The translations under genes were made by a program, and so were the position numbers. A DNA stretch of 64,000 nucleotides from Rubrobacter xylanophilus DSM 9941 (GTDB lineage Bacteria; Actinomycetota; Rubrobacteria; Rubrobacterales; Rubrobacteraceae): contig NC_008148.1 of assembly GCF_000014185.1 (NCBI RefSeq), positions 2,212,001 to 2,276,000 on the forward strand, given 5' to 3'. The notes below the pieces were generated by a model. The model saw nothing but the letters and a program-made list of their open reading frames with translations. It was not told where the DNA came from and searched no databases. This document shows, one piece after another, positions 62,662 to 64,000 of this stretch. Position 1 is the stretch's first letter, and each line of letters begins with the position of its first letter.

Positions 62662-62972
62662 CTCGCCGAGCCCTTTGGGGTCGAGCAGGCCCTTTCTCCA
62701 AGCTTCGAGCGCCAGGTGGACGAGGGCGGCCTTGCGGGAGCCGGCGGGTATGCGGAAGTCGCCCTCTTCTTCGCGGCGGCGGGTTGTGGAGAGGCTACGG
62801 CTCGACCCGTTGCCAGTGCCGGTAGAGAAGGCGGGGAAGGGCCCCCTGGGCTGGCGTCTGTTTCCCTTGCCGTTCGATGTGGTGTCGAAGTCCAGCTTCT
62901 TTCCTTCATGTGCGTGATCTTCTCTCTTATAGAGGGATTCTCACACGTCACAGGCCGGTCCAAATTGCTCGG

Positions 62973-63233
62973 TCATAGCTCCATCCGGTCGGTACGGACG
63001 CGGCGCAGGGCGTCTTCGCTGAAGCCAGTGTCTGCCACCTCGCCGCCCTGGAGAAGATCCAGGACCTCGCGGAGCAGGACCGCAACCATCGTGGTGCGCT
63101 CCCCGAACGACGGGGGCTTGCCTTCGTAGGAGTAGCGCAGGGTTAATGTGAGCCCGCTGTCTTCGCCGCGAATGATGGTCAGGGCCAGGGGTTCTACGGT
63201 TCCGGAACGCCGGCTTTCCTTCCCGGCCCTCAT
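62973..63233 (-). CDS. small hypothetical protein (mobile-element type)
   Basis: 86 residues; ATG 63,233 overlaps the stop of the gene above (ATGA). PLALTIIRGEDSGLTLTLRY and a DLLQGGEVADTGFSEDALRR tail. No family recognised. Third gene of a tightly coupled run. Confidence 0.45.
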   Translation of the reverse strand: MRAGKESRRSGTVEPLALTIIRGEDSGLTLTLRYSYEGKPPSFGERTTMVAVLLREVLDLLQGGEVADTGFSEDALRRVRTDRMEL

Positions 63234-63511
63234 GTAAGGCGTCCTTCGGTGCGGATGGCGTGAAGGTTGGGGTCCCACCTCTCCAGGAGGACCCCCGCCA
63301 ACCCTATCTCGTTGTCTTCCACGCGGCGCATCAGGCGGTCGGCGTGGGCCGGGGAGAGGGAGCTCAAGCCCCCGACCACGATCCTGTAGCCCGCCGGACG
63401 ACCGACGTCTGGCTTGGCCCGAACCTCGAGGCCCAGGGCGCGCAACTCGAGGTAAAAGGCGCGGGCCTGCTTGCTGGCTCCGCCGCGGGCCATCCCGGTG
63501 TAGCTGCTCAT
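63230..63511 (-). CDS. small hypothetical protein (mobile-element type)
   Basis: 93 residues from ATG 63,511, overlapping its upstream neighbour by ATGA. SKQARAFYLELRALGLEVRA, GRPAGYRIVVGGLSSLSPAH, then a C-terminal basic helix. The alternation suggests an alpha/beta fold but no named family. Co-translated with both neighbours. Confidence 0.5.
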   Translation of the reverse strand: MSSYTGMARGGASKQARAFYLELRALGLEVRAKPDVGRPAGYRIVVGGLSSLSPAHADRLMRRVEDNEIGLAGVLLERWDPNLHAIRTEGRLT

Positions 63512-63813
63512 CTTTGCTCCCTGGCACGCCGGCTGTGGGCCTTTGCGGACTCCAGGATCCACGGCGGGCACCCGGAGGCGGGGACCTCGTGCCACTCGCC
63601 GGTGGTGGGGTCGTGGATGGCGATGTAGCCGGGCTCCCTCGCCCACCTGATGACCAGCCCGCGACGGTCGGCCTCTTCGAGCCGGCGCCGCTCCCGGTGC
63701 AGCAGCTTCAGGAGCTGGGGTTTTTCCTTGGCGAGCGCCCCACGATCCTCGTCCGTGAGAACGCCGGTTGGGGCGTCCACGTGCAGCGAGAGGCCGTCGG
63801 CCTCCAGACGCAC
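63508..63813 (-). CDS. TubC-like N-terminal docking domain protein
   Basis: VRLEADGLSLHVDAPTGVLT, then EDRGALAKEKPQLLKLLHRE matches the compact TubC_N docking fold, often placed beside replication or primase genes in mobile elements. GTG 63,813 is the conventional start. The frame continues upstream with LNARALLEDLRARDVRLEAD, which is family-like. A CTG at 63,855 with GGGAGAGG eight bases before it may be the true start. The C-terminal half binds nothing recognisable. Confidence 0.55.
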   Translation of the reverse strand: MRLEADGLSLHVDAPTGVLTDEDRGALAKEKPQLLKLLHRERRRLEEADRRGLVIRWAREPGYIAIHDPTTGEWHEVPASGCPPWILESAKAHSRRAREQR

Positions 63814-63855
63814 GTCGCGGGCGCGCAGGTCTTCGAGCAGGGCGCGAGCGTTCAG

Positions 63856-64000
63856 AGCGTGAACCTCTCCCGTCCAACCCTCGCCGCTTCGGCCACTCCA
63901 TGTGCGTGCAGGCGTGCGCCGTCTCCGGAGGGGTAAGGGGTCCCCCCTCCCCCGTCGGCCTGACCTCCATCAGTTGAAGGCAGAGGGGTCTCTATCCCCT
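63856..64000. other. window end, no gene called
   Basis: Short frames in both directions cannot be resolved. A minus-strand gene further right probably ends here. Confidence 0.3.

Noticed and set aside
61399-63129. Plus-strand 576-codon frame
   Set aside because: Opposes the YdjM-nuclease fusion; no recognisable domain.
1-64000. CRISPR arrays
   Set aside because: No regularly spaced repeats seen; the only tandem repeat (29,660-29,695) is a two-copy duplication.

Overview
The window is high-GC bacterial DNA with GTG/TTG starts, tight ATGA/GTGA gene coupling and long antisense open frames. It most resembles an actinobacterium of the Rubrobacter type. That assignment is an inference. It rests on base composition, the linked bacterioruberin-type C50 carotenoid genes (cruF, lyeJ, crtD), a long-form ispH and the mix of paralogues. 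No rRNA is present to fix the taxonomy; one tRNA gene (Val, CAC) is.

Region 1 (1-17,050) is ordinary chromosome. It holds a cell-wall amidase with a coupled lipoprotein, a glyoxalase-like protein, a UbiB/ABC1-family protein that has lost its kinase residues, a flavin-reductase relic, the carotenoid genes, a class V aminotransferase, a DHA2 exporter, a stand-alone response regulator, ispH, a HipA-like kinase with a frameshifted DUF3037 partner, a LOG-family protein and a Roadblock protein. It ends at tRNA-Val.

Region 2 (17,050-35,000) is an accessory island abutting the 3' end of tRNA-Val. It begins with a lower-GC gene ending in a PD-(D/E)XK-like motif and a tyrosine integrase. XRE, HNH-like and SWIM small genes follow. 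Next comes a three-level nest of insertion sequences: an IS5-type remnant split by an IS3-type element, itself split by an IS30-type element. A restriction-modification locus comes next: an HNH endonuclease of Alw26I/Eco31I/Esp3I type, a circularly permuted C5-cytosine methyltransferase, an N6-adenine-type methyltransferase, an XRE regulator and a MIG-like T/G mismatch glycosylase. One more IS sits between the nuclease and the methyltransferases. The island tails off in about 1.4 kb of apparently non-coding DNA with a large nested inverted repeat.

Region 3 (34,860-44,120) is an aromatic-ring degradation cluster under a LysR regulator: FAD hydroxylase, extradiol dioxygenase, two FAH-fold enzymes, an ACMSD-like amidohydrolase, an ABM-type monooxygenase and a cyclase/hydrolase. 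It contains three broken genes (two SDRs and a P450).

Region 4 (44,140-47,130) is a scrap zone with an aminoglycoside-phosphotransferase-like pseudogene, two decayed IS elements and a low-GC cupin.

Region 5 (47,325-60,530) is an amino-acid catabolic region that reads as (hydroxy)proline and possibly N-methylproline degradation. It has two proline-racemase-family enzymes, an ornithine-cyclodeaminase-like reductase (frameshifted), two Old Yellow Enzyme-type flavoproteins (one frameshifted), an MFS carrier, a DadA-type oxidase, an aldehyde dehydrogenase, a DHDPS-family deaminase/aldolase and a GntR repressor. A shared TATATTATATA sequence lies upstream of two of its transcription units.

Region 6 (60,800-64,000) holds an IS1182-type relic, a YdjM-thermonuclease fusion and a set of small ATGA-coupled genes, one TubC-docking-like, that look plasmid- or phage-derived.

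Pseudogenes and single-base frameshifts are unusually common. Some may be sequencing errors; the internal deletions and nested transpositions cannot be.
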